64,000 nt of DNA, taken from Panulirus ornatus. Lineage: Eukaryota; Arthropoda; Malacostraca; Decapoda; Palinuridae. Position numbers and translations under genes: made by a program. The stretch covers positions 25,966,036 to 26,030,035 of the forward strand of contig NC_092271.1 of the NCBI RefSeq assembly GCF_036320965.1. The letters run 5' to 3'. Below, piece after piece: positions 9,906 to 22,352 of the stretch. The first letter of the stretch is position 1, and each line of letters starts with the position of its first letter. The notes below the pieces were generated by a model, which did not search any database, had not been told where the DNA came from, and saw only the letters and a program-made list of their open reading frames with translations.

Positions 9906-12479
9906 CTAATTGAAAATAATACATCGCCCCGTTATCTTTCTGATGCAATAACCGGTATTGCAAGCCACTGTGGGAGCCATTTCTCCGTTACCCTGTTTAT
10001 AACGAGACAAACTCGGTTCCAATTCAGAAAAAATGCAAAAAAAGAAATAAATACGACAGACAAATTGCGGGGAAGTAACGCTCTTATCGCAAACACAAAC
10101 TTTAAACCTACGGGGAAAAAATCCATGATAATAATAATAATAATAATAACAATAATAATGGTGGGCGAATCCACCGAGATCGAGGCCAATGAGTTTGTGG
10201 TTGCTTTCACACGGCAGATGGCCAACGGAAATTTCACTCTGTCAATCACTGCTGGCGTCGTTGGTCAATTTACCACAAACACACACACACACAAAGCCTG
10301 GAAACATATGTGTGCGTATGTCTTTAAATACGCTTTCCGGTGCCACACTCCCCATACTATCCAGTGTCTCTTACTAACTGGTGATACAAGCCGCGTAAAA
10401 AAAAAGTACAATATAGCTAAGCGACCTTTAGCTTTCGTAGAACATCAATATTTACCGAAAACATCATTTCACTTCCAAATAATCTGGAACATTTTGAAGC
10501 ACTTCATGGCTATTTCTTCCTAAACATCATACTATCGTTCATTCATTATCTAATTACGTTATTCACGGCGATTACCTTGCGTGACGAGCCTAACTGCTGC
10601 ACTCTATGAAGCTCTCGCCTCAAAGTCTGGACGCCTATCTAGTCCGTGCGCTGCGGCCAGAGTCAACAGTGTGGGTCACAAGAATAAACACACACACACA
10701 CACACTAATGATTGTCATGAGACAAAGCACGCTTAGAATAAGGACAAATACTGCAAGAAAAAACAAAACAAAAACGCAAAGCCTATTTGGTGTGATGGTG
10801 TGGTAGTAGTGATGATGGAAAGGCTTGGCCGTTGTCAACCTCGACACAAGTCTTGTAATGCAAAGAATACTTTGCCCAGATACATAACTTACAAACTATT
10901 TTGTGGTTGTGGGTACAGAGCATAATACTGTATGTGGAACAAAACACACACAGGGCATTTTAGATACAATACATCGACACTAGAAGATGGAAGGTGGGCC
11001 CACGGACACAGGATCTTTAATTCCGATGGGAAAATAAGAGAGGAAGAATGTTAACAATTGAAGTCTCCAGGGTAATTCTTTACCATCAATATAAAGGCTA
11101 TTCTACCCCTTACAGCTTGATCTCTAATTACATGAATTTTGCTTCTCTTTCATTTTCTCAAACACATTACACATTACTTCCATACATGACATCTTCGCTT
11201 GTGAACTATAAAATATCCAAATTATTTACCATTCAACAATCCTTAATTTTGGGGTTCATGTGTGCAAGATAAAGCGCTACTGTTTCATTTTCCGCGCATG
11301 TGAGACTAAATATGACAGCTTTCATATCTTCTTACAGTTATGGATAAGAATAAAAAAAAATCACCAGCATTAACTTACTTATTCTTCATCTTGAACAATA
11401 CGTTGCATACAATACATGGACATAACGCAACGTCTTTCTCCGTAAGACCCGGTGAGGAAAGCACAAAGAAGTTTTGGGACCGTGACACGGGAGATCTCCC
11501 ACCCTCGACGGCTATCTGCCGGAAGAGGCTAAAAAGTCGTCTCCCGTTTTGCCTTGAGACACACGATGACGCATCTCTCACTCCAGCTGACCCCTCTGGA
11601 TGACTGAGAGCCTCCGTGTACAAAGTTGCGCAGCCCGACATGGAATGTTGTCATTAGGCACAGTACAACTTAACGTGAAAATGTCTGTACCCCTATGTCT
11701 GACATGTGATGCTCCTGCATTTACAGTTGGCTACAGTCACAATACATCAGTACGGATATTAAATAACGTATTGTATGCTAATGCAGTTTTAATTCCTCTA
11801 CCTGTTGATATATGTGTCAGGGTACACATTACACTGCGCTGAAGGCAGCTCGCAAATACATGTAACGCATGAGTAATGTAAAAATGACATGAAGCCAGTT
11901 CGAACAAAATTTACGAGAAATTACACACCACAGTTTCGGCAGTCAGGTATATTAACATCCTGCGGCTGACTATGCTGTCGTTTAGGACCAACTTATGTCG
12001 GGGGCTAGCATTATCCCCAGAGTATTTTTCTAACTTAACACCACACGAAGCTCAAACGATACCCAGGTATTGTACTGGATGACAAGATCTGAAGAGTTGT
12101 CACATTTGCGAGACTAAAACCCAGGCAACACACTGCACCGCTCCCCATGGGATACGTCTACATACGTTGCATCTTAAATACGTGTTACAAATTTGATACT
12201 CCCCTCAGAACACTGGTTGTACTACGGAGTCGCCCGGCCGGCCACATACCAAGGATAAAACACCTTTGTTAAAACTGCGGATATTCTTTTCACATGATAA
12301 TGTTCTAACGTGCGATTATCATTTGGAGTCAAACAATGCCAACGTAAATAAAGTAGCATGACCTGCGAACAATAAATCATTATGGTGTCATTACCACTGA
12401 AATACGAAAAGCCACACTGAAGGTACAGTGTCATATGTCACTGTAAGGGGTCATCAGGAGCCAACGCTAATCAGATGTT
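9902..12479. other. Unannotated sequence with minor simple repeats
   Basis: Holds an (AAT)n run at 10127-10159 and short AC runs near 10277 and 10688. The 218-codon plus frame at 9867-10523 begins in a microsatellite. Its part around 10160-10270 is GC-richer and reads like protein (for example NGNFTLSITAGVVGQF), but I know no family for it and see no splice sites. Confidence 0.45.
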
Positions 12480-12785
12480 GCTATAAACTACAACAAATGA
12501 TGTCATAATACTACCACTAATGATATAAGCCATAAAGTGCTAAGAGTAGTGAAGTGACCAGCATTGCCACAACCAGTGAAATATATGGGGGTGCCACTAT
12601 TAGTAAAATGCCCTGCGGTGCAACCACGACTAAAATACCTTGCAGAGACACCGCCTGTGAAATACCCTGAGGTGCCACCACTAGTGGAGTGCCCTACGGG
12701 GTCCTTGCGGTGCCATTACGGGTGGGGTGTCCTGCGATACCATCACTAGTAAACAGTCAAAAAATACCACTACTAGCAAGGCCAG
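12480..12785. repeat. Degenerate 27-bp tandem repeat
   Basis: Motifs like GTGCCACCACTAGTAAAATG followed by CCCTGCG keep a 27-base spacing: 12537, 12564, 12591, 12618, 12645, 12672, then 12710 and 12737. Because 27 bases is nine codons, a plus frame reads as nine-residue repeats (VPLLVKCPA, VQPRLKYLA and so on). The units are strongly diverged, suggesting an old array. Confidence 0.75.
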
Positions 12786-15505
12786 TCAGCAGAACAGCAA
12801 ACACATACAGCCACCCATATTCTCACAACAATAAGTGAAACTAAATATTTCTGATTAAATCAGCGAGTGTTACATTAAGCTCATTGCACGGCATAACCAT
12901 CTACTATATCTCTTGCTGTAAACCAGTATTTCCTCTTGCTTTTGTTAAGTACATCCACAGTCTACAGCACACTTCATGCATGAACTTGTACTTCAAATGA
13001 TACCGAAGAAATTCAATATATATACAGTTTAGTACCTCCTTTATTCATCAAAGGTCAGCTTCAGGTGATACTGATCTATGATACTAATCTATAATATCAG
13101 TGCAAAATAATGTGTATTATAAGATTCGATTTATCATATCCTTTAGGCATGAAATTTGGATTCATGCGACAATGATCTAAAACTACAGAAACATACTTTA
13201 AAATATAAGTGAGTCATGTCACACGACCTATCTCGTCTTCATAATTAACTATGGTACACGGCTGATGTCAGAGCCTTCAAAGGCTGCAGCGGCAAAATTT
13301 AGCCAACCAAGCTTGGCCAGTGATAACGTATATGATAAAGGCGGTGGGTTGACGGTGGCGGAGTCTCCCGAGACACGCCAAGAAGGCGGCAGTCTCTCTC
13401 CCAGCACAGCACACCTCACTCGCTCTTCAAGCCACACCTCATCCTTCCACAACGGAGATATCATAATATCTAGTCGATTGCTATAACGATAGTATGCAAT
13501 GTATGCAAAAGGCATGGTGATATAATACACCAGTTTTTTCATTACAATATTACACTTTCCATTGTCCTTAGTATTTAACTGTACTGTATTAGCACCCACT
13601 TCATCGTACTCCAAACTCGCGATAACATCACGTGATTCGACCATAAACCGGAAACGTATTAAGCCCCATCTTCATTAGCACAATAATACAAATACATCAT
13701 TATGCATCACACACCTTTTAGGAAACAGTAATTTCCTCTATACAGTAAGCAAATCACACAGCCACACTCGCTTGCGGTTTTGGCGCATGGAACCGTGTTT
13801 CAGTATAAACTTCTCCCATGACTCTCCAAACTATCTCATCTCAGGAGTACACTAAGCCACAGGATTACCTGAGGTGAAGCGAATCATTAATACAAAACAC
13901 GAACAGGGACAGGGAAGTGTGTACGAGTGGAGTTAACGAACCGTAGGAATATATTGGATGGAGGTCATCTATGTCATTGCGAAACGTCCGAAAATCCGAA
14001 GCAATACTATTCCGATGAAAAAGAATGGTACTACGCCTAAATATGGAGAGACATCTATATTTAAGTTAGCTCAATTTAGGATCTGTGATGCTTTAGTCAT
14101 AATGCTTCACAATACAACATTAGGGGCTATCCAACTAGGTGTGTGTATTGCACGTGTCTATGATCAACCAACATTACTGGCCTCTGGCTCAATGTATCAA
14201 CGGAAAACTAAAGGCGCTCGATCTTTATTTTTTGTCTTTCTATTTCCCAGGAAAGATCACTAGTATCACCTCGCACGTCCACTCGGAGGTTTGAAAAAGG
14301 TCGCAAGTCAATGCCTCAACGTGTGGTTAAAGTCCTGCTGATTGCAAGCGTTAGTCTCGCCTTGCCTCACATGCAAAGAACAATATAGCGAAGACGAAAC
14401 CTTAAGTAACCATATCCCATCCTGAGCAAACCAGATGAAACCTTTAGAAATCTAATTTACGCAAGACATCGTTTGGGTCCAAAACCATTAGCTCGGTCCA
14501 CCCTAAAGGGGGAGGAAAAAAAAAAGTCCATGATCACCCTTCACATGCAATGGACGAGGCTGCGCTTGGAACACAACCTGGCTCTTGCTTCCTCCGGGTT
14601 AAGTCAGTCCGTGATAATGACATCAATAAAAGCTACAAGATCAGATGCATTCTGGCGCATATTCGACGAAATTCTATTATCTTCGGCACATGGACCTGAA
14701 CCCGATTAATAAATTATACTCTGATTGAGAAACCCGACATAAAACGAACTGGTGGGGGGTAATAAACACGCTACACCTCTGTTGAATCTTTTAAGAAAAA
14801 TAAAATCGGCTGGAGCCAATAAACAAGCGGGATAAAGCACAACCATGGCAGCAACGAGGACTTGGTCATGCATCATGAAGCCTGGGACCCGCCTCCTCTC
14901 CGGTGCATGCACGGCTCTTGAAATATTCAGCTCGGCCATAATCTGCTGGCTATAACCGCCAGGCTACATGTCCCTCATACATTACCGCGCCCTGAGAAAC
15001 ACCATTCCATTCCGCGCTCATACACTTTATAGTTCATGCAACATTCTTGAGGTAAATATGTTAACTTCTATGTACCTAATAATGGCGTTTAAAAGTGTCT
15101 CTTATGGAAGGATGGCAAAAAGAAAAAAAATATACATAATTTGAGACTATAATGAAATACAAAAAAATCGAATTACGTCAAATAATGTGAAAAACCAGGC
15201 CTCATACTCCACTGCAATGCACGTTACACCAAACACCCTTAAAGGACACTAGACGAAGAAGAGGTAATGAGGTAATGATTCGCCTTAAAGGAGACAGGCT
15301 TTAAGCTGTGATTCTGGCCTTCCTGACGTACGACACAGGATGCTTTAGGGAAAGGTGTCCGAAAAATAAAAAGTACGATTCTTTTATGTAAATGTTTGTC
15401 CGTGACTGGAGTCTCCAACAATAACAAGAGAAACTGCGAATGAAGCTGATGCTATATCTATGTATTATCCGTCGTGCTTAGCAGTCTATTGGTGTTCTTC
15501 ACAAT

Positions 15506-15508
<3 letters not shown>
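12786..15508. other. Unannotated sequence
   Basis: No supported gene. A GC-richer block at 13265-13460 is spanned by a 131-codon minus frame (13249-13644) without a recognised domain. An open frame at 14473-14709 is likewise unrecognised. No clear repeats. Confidence 0.4.

Positions 15509-15588
<80 letters not shown>
15509..15588. repeat. (AT)40 microsatellite bordering a short interspersed element
   Basis: Pure AT run of 80 bases, ending at the 5' border of the element at 15589. Confidence 0.97.
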
Positions 15589-15590
<2 letters not shown>

Positions 15591-15745
15591 GAGCGGGGGG
15601 CTGGAAATCCTCCCCTCTCGTTTTTTTTTTTTTTTTTCCAAAAGAAGGAACAGAGAAGGGGGCCAGGTGAGGATATTCCCTCAAAGGCCCAGTCCTCTGT
15701 TCTTAGCGCTACCTCGCTAATGCGGGAAATGGTGAATAGTATGAA

Positions 15746-15763
<18 letters not shown>
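15589..15763 (+). mobile_element. Short interspersed element sharing a LINE 3' tail, copy A
   Basis: Contains GGGGGCTGGAAATCCTCCCC, a 17-T run, AGGAACAGAGAAGGGGGCCA, TCAAAGGCCCAGTCCTCTGT and the terminal GCTACCTCGCTAATGCGGGA, then a 20-A run. The tail matches the 3' end of the RTE-type LINE copies at 62157-62219 and 36410-36500. Truncated at its 5' end compared with copies B and E. Flanked on both sides by TA microsatellites. Confidence 0.8.

Positions 15764-15808
<45 letters not shown>
15764..15808. repeat. (AT)22 microsatellite at element 3' end
   Basis: AT run directly following the A-tail of copy A; likely grown from the element's own tail. Confidence 0.96.
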
Positions 15809-15809
<1 letters not shown>

Positions 15810-18800
15810 CAGCAGGATTTTAGTATAATTTCTAGAAAAGCTTAATATATGAAACTTACCGAGTAAAATCTGAAAGCCTATGTGTTTAAGGTTTTGGGGA
15901 AGTCCTACGGTAAAGGACAAAGAACAAGACTGCAGGACGTTCGACTTAATACAGTGTACGGGCAAACGTGCTTAATGCTCTTCATGGAGGCAGTGCTTAT
16001 GCGAGTTAACGGAACAGTGTGAAGTTAACGTGGGAGTGGGCTAGGCTCGTGAGATGCCACAATGATTACTTTTCTTTCTTCACTATGGAGAGGACAATAA
16101 GTGCGATGAGAAATAAGAAGTAATAACAGCGTAAGGGTGAATGATAACGGAAGAGGTTTCAAACCAACGCAGCTCTGTATGTGGATGAAGTTGTTAGGTT
16201 AGCCGTACCAGAAGACTTGGTATGTTACCTTGCCTCCAAGTGACAGCACAATTCCCACGTTTGAGAGGTGGGTTGTTTAAAGGTATCGTCAGTTGCAGCG
16301 GAGGAAAAGTTTAAGTGAACTGAGGTGATTTTCACTCTGGACGGTAGTGGCAGTGTGAAAATATCGGTGGGGAGTAATGGAAAACTTTATAAAACGTTCA
16401 CGGTGTTCAAAAAAAAAAAAAAATGATCGGAGGGTTTAATTTGGAGTGCATCACGCAAGCATAATGGACCCAACATTCGAAAAGCTATTTACATAGGATG
16501 AGTAAAAATAAAAGCATCACAGATGAATAAACTCTAGATAAGCACAGTATTAACAAAGATCGAAAAACACGGTGGGTGATATAGCAAAAATACTTAACGA
16601 TGAGAGAATGAAAGTAAATGATATACATCATAACTGGTGGCAAAATGTGGACAGACCGCGGAAGATGTAGACGAAATTCGAGGAATGACCTGTTCATGCT
16701 AAATGAACGGTAAACGTAGCGTGTGCAGCGGAAGCAATTTGTATGCAAGGGTGAATGATGTAACTCGAGACTAATATGACGAATCAAGAATGAATATGAA
16801 TAAAGAACTTTGACCAGATCGAAGGTCGCAGACCATCAAACACATGGGAAGTCCCGACGTCTTCAAGGATTGTAAGGTTATGTTCAAGGTGATCCGTGTC
16901 TAAGCTTGTGAATCTGATTCACACCGAGTATTATCAGGAACATACCTTAAACTAAATACGAGATTCCTGAACGTAAAAACTAAATTGTAACATAACACTA
17001 TGAGAACTCTTAGAGAACTGTAAGTACGTTTGCCTCGTGACAACCTCTTATACAATTACGCTTTTAAATATCCCTTCTAATGTCACTAGCAGATCTTGTA
17101 ACAGATCGAAAACTACATATCTCAGAATCTTAGACCCTAAGTCTGACGACTCATTTCTTGACGAAGTGAACCCGGACGATAAGATCGGTTTGGTTTGGTG
17201 TTAGGACGTTCCCTAGCTGAATGTCAAGGACCGTGAGCAACTTGACTTACCAGCATGGAAAAGAAGGCGAGTCGACGTGGAGACCGTGGGGCCTCCACCA
17301 GGCCCTGCGCTGAGGAGGAGGAAGAGCACTTGGCTAACCTCAAGGCTACGCTCCTGCAATACATTTCTTGATACCTTCTGCCTCTGACTTTTACGGCCGG
17401 TAATTCCGTTTTGGCTTTGAGGACACACACAGCCAAGAGAAATCTATGTAGCAATACCTTATCACGATTTGTAATGTCTCTTGAGAATAATTTTCAAACG
17501 CGAAGGGCAATAATCAATATCAGACGCTCTTCAATTATGCAGACGGTTCAATTAGACTTCGGCCAGTAAAACGCTTTGTAATGCATTCATTCGTTAAGTA
17601 ATACAAGATCAACTCATGTTTTAAAAATACCTTGCCTTACTCTGTTCCCGACAGACGAGAGACAACCAATAAAATATTTCTGGTGAAATTCTTTAGAAAA
17701 TAGAAATCATTACGGGCATAGCTCCACCAGGAATGATGGTAATTGGGCTCGGGTAGGAGTATAAACTGAGCGGAAGATCATAGGATCATATGACCACACA
17801 ATAAACTGTCCAAAGTCAACACAGCGCCAGGTTAGTCAGACCGAAACTAGAACCTAAAGTAAGCTGCATAAGATTACGCAAACTCAAGCGTGCAACTATG
17901 ATAATCCTTGCTTTGTCGAATCCCAAGGAACCTGCAGAAACCCTAACCTCTCCAGACCCCAGTGAGATACTCCGCTAGGCCTAGCTAAACCCTAGCATGA
18001 CCCTTGGGTAAGCCTGGCTTTAACAATCCCCAGCGTGAAGCTGCTGTAACCCTAATATCAATCAGGCCTCATGGTGAACCTAACCTAGTCCAGACGTAAT
18101 GTTAGCTAAACCACGTGAACCTAGTTCATAAATACCATTAATCAGACCCACCGTAAACTTAAGGTAAACCTACAATTAGTCAGACTCCATCTTGAACGTT
18201 CTGAAAGCCTAGCCCCACCACAACGCTGGGTCGTCTTCCCGTCAGACCAGCGTTTCACCTTACCTTGAGCAAAGGGGTAAGAATGTGGGCATCTTGCTAA
18301 CCTTAAGGAGCACGAATCTGCTAGCCCAGCTAAGAAATGAACGAGACCGGTACACTGTGGAGATTGCATCAATATATACGATGGTTTCGTCTGTAAAACC
18401 CAGAGTCCTAATTGTAAGCGGCGTCTACCTCCAAGTGACAAAATAAACTATTATTCAGGAACTTGTCAGCAAGTTTCGCGGAATACGCAGCCTTTCACAT
18501 GCTTCCATCGAAAGCTTTCGTGCCATTAGTAATACACAGAGTTCGCCTACCACCTTTTGGATCACGAAGAACGCCTTGAAGGATATTCACATTCGCTGGT
18601 ACGTACATTTAAAAGTCACCAGATAAAACACACTACGTACCGCTTTTAAACCCTTAAGTACGATTAACGTGTGACCCCACCCTATTAAAAGGTCAGGCTA
18701 TCCTACATAAGGCTCGTATTGTCATATACTCAAGGGTCGTACAGTCGTGCTCTTTTCTAGCATCCGGCCGGCATAAATTGTACACACTTTTACCGTCAGT

Positions 18801-19376
18801 GTTGCGAGAAAACCTGCAAGTTGGCCGGGCGGCATAAAAGAACGTTCTCCACAATGACTCTACCAAAATCGGCGACTGGCCATGTTGCACACGATGTATG
18901 CTAAATAATTCAAAATAGACACAAGGGATTTGTCAGAGAGTGCTGTAACACTGACCGTTCACTTATTCATTTAAGAGGAAGTGAGATATATTCACAACTG
19001 GAAATGCATAGTAGTTTTCCCGTTAAATGCGGACTTTTCTACCTTTGTTATTTCAACGACAGTCATTATATGACCGAGCATCGATTTCGGAAATCATAAG
19101 ACCAAGTCTGAAATTTCAGCCATGAGTTTCACTTTTTTCTTTTAAGTTTCCAAAAAAAAAAACCCATTCCGAGTAATCCACAGCCAGAAATAATTTTTCT
19201 TTCTATAAATCTTGAAACCGCAACCACAAAGACGTAGAGAACATCAACTCGTTTTGGGAATATATCTTGGGTGGGAAAGTTAACCTTCATATAAATTTGC
19301 TGTCATCTCAAGACGTGAACGTAATTTAATATACTTGATACGACGTACCAAGTAAGTGGACCCTCTGCTTTTACTG
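15809..19376. other. Unannotated sequence
   Basis: No supported gene. Weakly similar stretches at about 17,290-17,350 and 18,260-18,330 share GGCTAACCTCAAGG-like and AGCACG-like blocks. Bases 17,930-18,190 are rich in CCTAACC and CAGACCC motifs, perhaps an eroded tandem repeat. Bases 18,712-18,752 are two isolated units of the 21-bp minisatellite at 4881-5170. Confidence 0.45.
18712..18752 (+). repeat. Two isolated units of the 21-bp minisatellite
   Basis: The second unit (18732-18752) carries AAGGGTCGTACAGTCGTGCT, one base from the consensus of the array at 4881-5170. The first unit is more diverged. Both match the plus-strand unit, so they lie in the same orientation as the large array. 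Confidence 0.75.
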
Positions 19377-19398
19377 CACACACACACACACACACACA

Positions 19399-19469
<71 letters not shown>
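19377..19469. repeat. Compound (CA)12(TA)34 microsatellite
   Basis: CA run 19377-19401 passes directly into TA at 19402-19469. Confidence 0.97.
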
Positions 19470-19471
<2 letters not shown>

Positions 19472-19504
19472 ACCGCATGCCACTTGTTCGAGGTTACACA
19501 GCAA

Positions 19505-19650
19505 GTGAAGTCACCTTTGCCGAGTACTCTCTCGTCAAAGAACTCTAAACGAATTCAACAAGTCCCTGCAAATGAGTGTAGCGTAACCTTGGGGATGCAA
19601 GAGCTCCAAAAGAAATGGTTTTGGGTAACACCCGGACACTTTTAGAGGGA
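19505..19650 (+). repeat. Unclassified dispersed repeat, copy 1
   Basis: Contains GTCACCTTTGCC, TCTCGTCAAAGAACTC and GGTTTTGGGTAACACC. The same ordered blocks, diverged, appear near 57,600-57,785 and in part at 63,283-63,390. Confidence 0.45.
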
Positions 19651-19654
19651 TCCT

Positions 19655-19657
<3 letters not shown>

Positions 19658-19704
<47 letters not shown>
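19658..19704. repeat. (TA)23 microsatellite
   Basis: Pure TA run. An (AAT)17 run follows at 19803-19854. Confidence 0.96.
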
Positions 19705-19710
<6 letters not shown>

Positions 19711-19802
19711 AAGAGTTCGACAGACGACTGTATCTGAAAAGAGGCAGAATAAAACCCTTTCTCTTGCTGGTAATACATTTTCTCTGATGAATGACTGGTT
19801 TC

Positions 19803-19854
<52 letters not shown>
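19803..19854. repeat. (AAT)17 microsatellite
   Basis: Pure trinucleotide AAT run. Confidence 0.96.
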
Positions 19855-19857
<3 letters not shown>

Positions 19858-20105
19858 TTCTCCTAATCTTTGAACGAGTTCTGGCTTCGAAGAGTGGTTG
19901 CCCTTAAGACAGAGAGTACATTTCCGTATTCGTTACACTCCTATATACGGACGACATATGTAAATCATGACACACTTTCAGGACATTTCAAAGAACTCAG
20001 GAGCATGGACTCGCATACAAATATATACAAATCAGAACTCAAAGCATATCAATAATAGCACTAGCAAAAGCAATCTACAATCTATTTCACACACATAGTC
20101 AATAT

Positions 20106-20109
<4 letters not shown>

Positions 20110-20177
<68 letters not shown>
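20110..20177. repeat. (TA)34 microsatellite
   Basis: TA run ending at the 5' border of interspersed element copy B. Confidence 0.96.
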
Positions 20178-20182
<5 letters not shown>

Positions 20183-20406
20183 CTTGGGGATAGGGGAGAA
20201 ATACATGGACAGTAGTCCACGTATTCCCTGCGTGTCGTAAAGGGAGACTTACAGGCGAGGGAGCTGGGGAGCTGGAAATCCTCCCCTCCAGTTTTTACTT
20301 TTCCAGAAGAAGGAACAGAGAAGGAGGCCAAATGAGGATTTTCCCTTTCACGCTGTCCTCTGTCCTTAACGCTACCTCGCTAACGCGAGTACGTATGACA
20401 AAAAAT
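20178..20406 (+). mobile_element. Short interspersed element sharing a LINE 3' tail, copy B
   Basis: About 230 bases, near full length. Starts CCTTGGGGATAGGGGAGAAA, then CCACGTATTCCCTGCGTGTC, GGAGCTGGAAATCCTCCCCT, AGGAACAGAGAAGGAGGCCA and a 3' CGCTACCTCGCTAACGCGAG. TA microsatellites lie on both sides. Confidence 0.8.
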
Positions 20407-20408
20407 TA

Positions 20409-20468
<60 letters not shown>
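20407..20468. repeat. (TA)n microsatellite at element 3' end
   Basis: TA run with one TATG interruption after copy B. The following stretch 20,469-21,073 holds no gene. It contains a perfect 8-bp stem CACCCAAC/GTTGGGTG with a 5-base loop at about 20,894. Confidence 0.95.
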
Positions 20469-20471
<3 letters not shown>

Positions 20472-21071
20472 GGAGTTCAAATGTAAAAGTAGTGATCGCC
20501 CTTTACAGTTGCGTAATCCGTTCCCGTTGTCCCGTGCAGCCTTGAATATTAACAAGGAGGATCTTCACCAGACACGGCGGGCCCTGTGTCCTCCAATGCA
20601 TCATGTCTGCCTGTACCAGTATTCAATTAATTCATCCGATTCAACCGCAATAAAGAGCGCCGAATTTTCCGACATATGTGTTTTCAACATACATATCAGC
20701 AAGTAACTCATCCATACAGCAGTCTAGTCATTATCTTTACTTTTCAATATTTACTTATGGGAACATTTGACTCAATGTGAAAAAAAAAAAAGGTAATTAA
20801 TTCTGGAATTCTGGGAGGTGAAGACGAAGCCGTAGCAGGTACAGCGTACTGTACTCAATGCTCCGGTGACCTAAGATACAAGCTGGAGGGACTCACCCAA
20901 CTAGTGGTTGGGTGACAATGTACACCACGTACTATCTCAACAACGAGGACATTCGATGCCTCCAAACACACGCGCCCCTGCAACCAACCGGGCCGACATC
21001 CGGTGCAACTAGGGAGTCAGCAAGCACACGCATGGACGGAGATTCCAAGGGGAACTTAGTAACACCAGACG

Positions 21072-21073
<2 letters not shown>

Positions 21074-21137
<64 letters not shown>
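21074..21137. repeat. (TA)32 microsatellite
   Basis: TA run that passes directly into TTAGCGAGGTAGCGCAAGGA, the reverse-complement 3' end of the RTE-type LINE. Confidence 0.96.
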
Positions 21138-21140
<3 letters not shown>

Positions 21141-21295
21141 CGAGGTAGCGCAAGGAAACAGGCGAAAGAATAGCCCAACCCACCCACATACACTCCTATG
21201 TACCTACACGCCCACACACGCACATATAAATATCTATACACTTCAACATATACATAGTCATACTTGCTGCCTTCATCCATTCCTTCGCCACCCCA

Positions 21296-21296
<1 letters not shown>
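21132..21296 (-). mobile_element. RTE-type LINE 3' end, copy C
   Basis: Read on the minus strand it ends with TTCCTTGCGCTACCTCGCTA, preceded by TGGGTTGGGCTATTCTTTCG and a long TATG/CATA-rich 3' untranslated stretch. This matches the same part of the larger copy at 53,590-54,700. Only about 165 bases are present. Confidence 0.75.

Positions 21297-21385
<89 letters not shown>
21297..21385. repeat. Compound (CA)17(TA)27 microsatellite
   Basis: CA run 21297-21330 passes into TA 21331-21385. Confidence 0.97.
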
Positions 21386-21386
<1 letters not shown>

Positions 21387-21387
<1 letters not shown>

Positions 21388-21436
21388 TGTAAAATATAGG
21401 TACGTGAGATGTGCTAATTACTTTTTTTGCGAAAGG

Positions 21437-21512
<76 letters not shown>
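21387..21512 (+). repeat. Left arm of a large inverted repeat, including (CT)36
   Basis: Bases 21387-21438 (CTGTAAAATATAGGTACGTG at the start, TTTTTTTGCGAAAGGAT at the end) are the reverse complement of 22301-22352 with one mismatch in 52. A pure CT run at 21440-21512 follows, mirrored by a GA run in the other arm. Confidence 0.95.
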
Positions 21513-21514
<2 letters not shown>

Positions 21515-21640
21515 TCCGTTTCCAATATTCTAATATTCCAAAAGAAAGAACAGACTAGGGGTCCAAGTGAGGATATTACCTCTAAGGCTCAGTCCTCTAT
21601 TCTTACCGCTACCTCGCTAACCCGGGAAATGGCGAATATG

Positions 21641-21642
<2 letters not shown>
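21513..21642 (+). mobile_element. Short interspersed element sharing a LINE 3' tail, copy D
   Basis: 5'-truncated copy: begins near CCAAAAGAAAGAACAGACTA, continues AAGGCTCAGTCCTCTATTCT and ends CGCTACCTCGCTAACCCGGG AAATGGCGAATATG, followed by TA repeats (21643-21698). Confidence 0.75.

Positions 21643-21698
<56 letters not shown>
21643..21698. repeat. (TA)28 microsatellite
   Basis: TA run between two copies of the same interspersed element. Confidence 0.96.
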
Positions 21699-21701
<3 letters not shown>

Positions 21702-21942
21702 CCCTGGGGTTAAGGGTGAAAGAATACTTCCCACGTATTCCCTGCGTGTCGTAGAAGGCGACTAAAAGGGGAGGGAGCGAGGGGCTGGAAATCCTCTCCT
21801 TTCGTTTTTTTTTTATTATTATTATTTTCCAAAAGAAGGAACAGAGAAGGGGGCCACATGAGGATATTCCCTCAAAGGCCCAGTCCTCTGTTCTTAACGC
21901 TACCTCGCTAACGCGGGAAATGGCGAATAGTTTGAAAGAAAG

Positions 21943-21943
<1 letters not shown>
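21699..21943 (+). mobile_element. Short interspersed element sharing a LINE 3' tail, copy E
   Basis: Near full-length. Starts ATTATCCCTGGGGTTAAGGG, then CCACGTATTCCCTGCGTGTC, GGGGCTGGAAATCCTCTCCT, a T-rich run, AGGAACAGAGAAGGGGGCCA, AAAGGCCCAGTCCTCTGTTC and a 3' GCTACCTCGCTAACGCGGGA with AATGGCGAATAG. No open frame. It sits tandem to copy D, separated only by TA repeats. Confidence 0.85.

Positions 21944-22010
<67 letters not shown>
21944..22010. repeat. (TA)33 microsatellite
   Basis: Pure TA run after copy E. Confidence 0.96.
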
Positions 22011-22012
<2 letters not shown>

Positions 22013-22158
22013 CTATGAGTCCACGGGGAAATGAAACACGGTAAATTCCCATGTGCACTTTCGTGTAATCACATCATCAGGGGAGATACAAGAAAGAAAT
22101 ACATGTCAGTTGATATACTACGAAATGATGTAGCTAGGACGCCATTTGGTAAAAAAGT

Positions 22159-22352
<194 letters not shown>

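Noticed and set aside
9867..10523. 218-codon plus-strand open frame
   Set aside because: It begins in an AC microsatellite and crosses an AAT run; no domain, splice site or codon bias supports it.
13249..13644. 131-codon minus frame
   Set aside because: Part is GC-rich and protein-like, but no family, upstream signal or splice framework was found.
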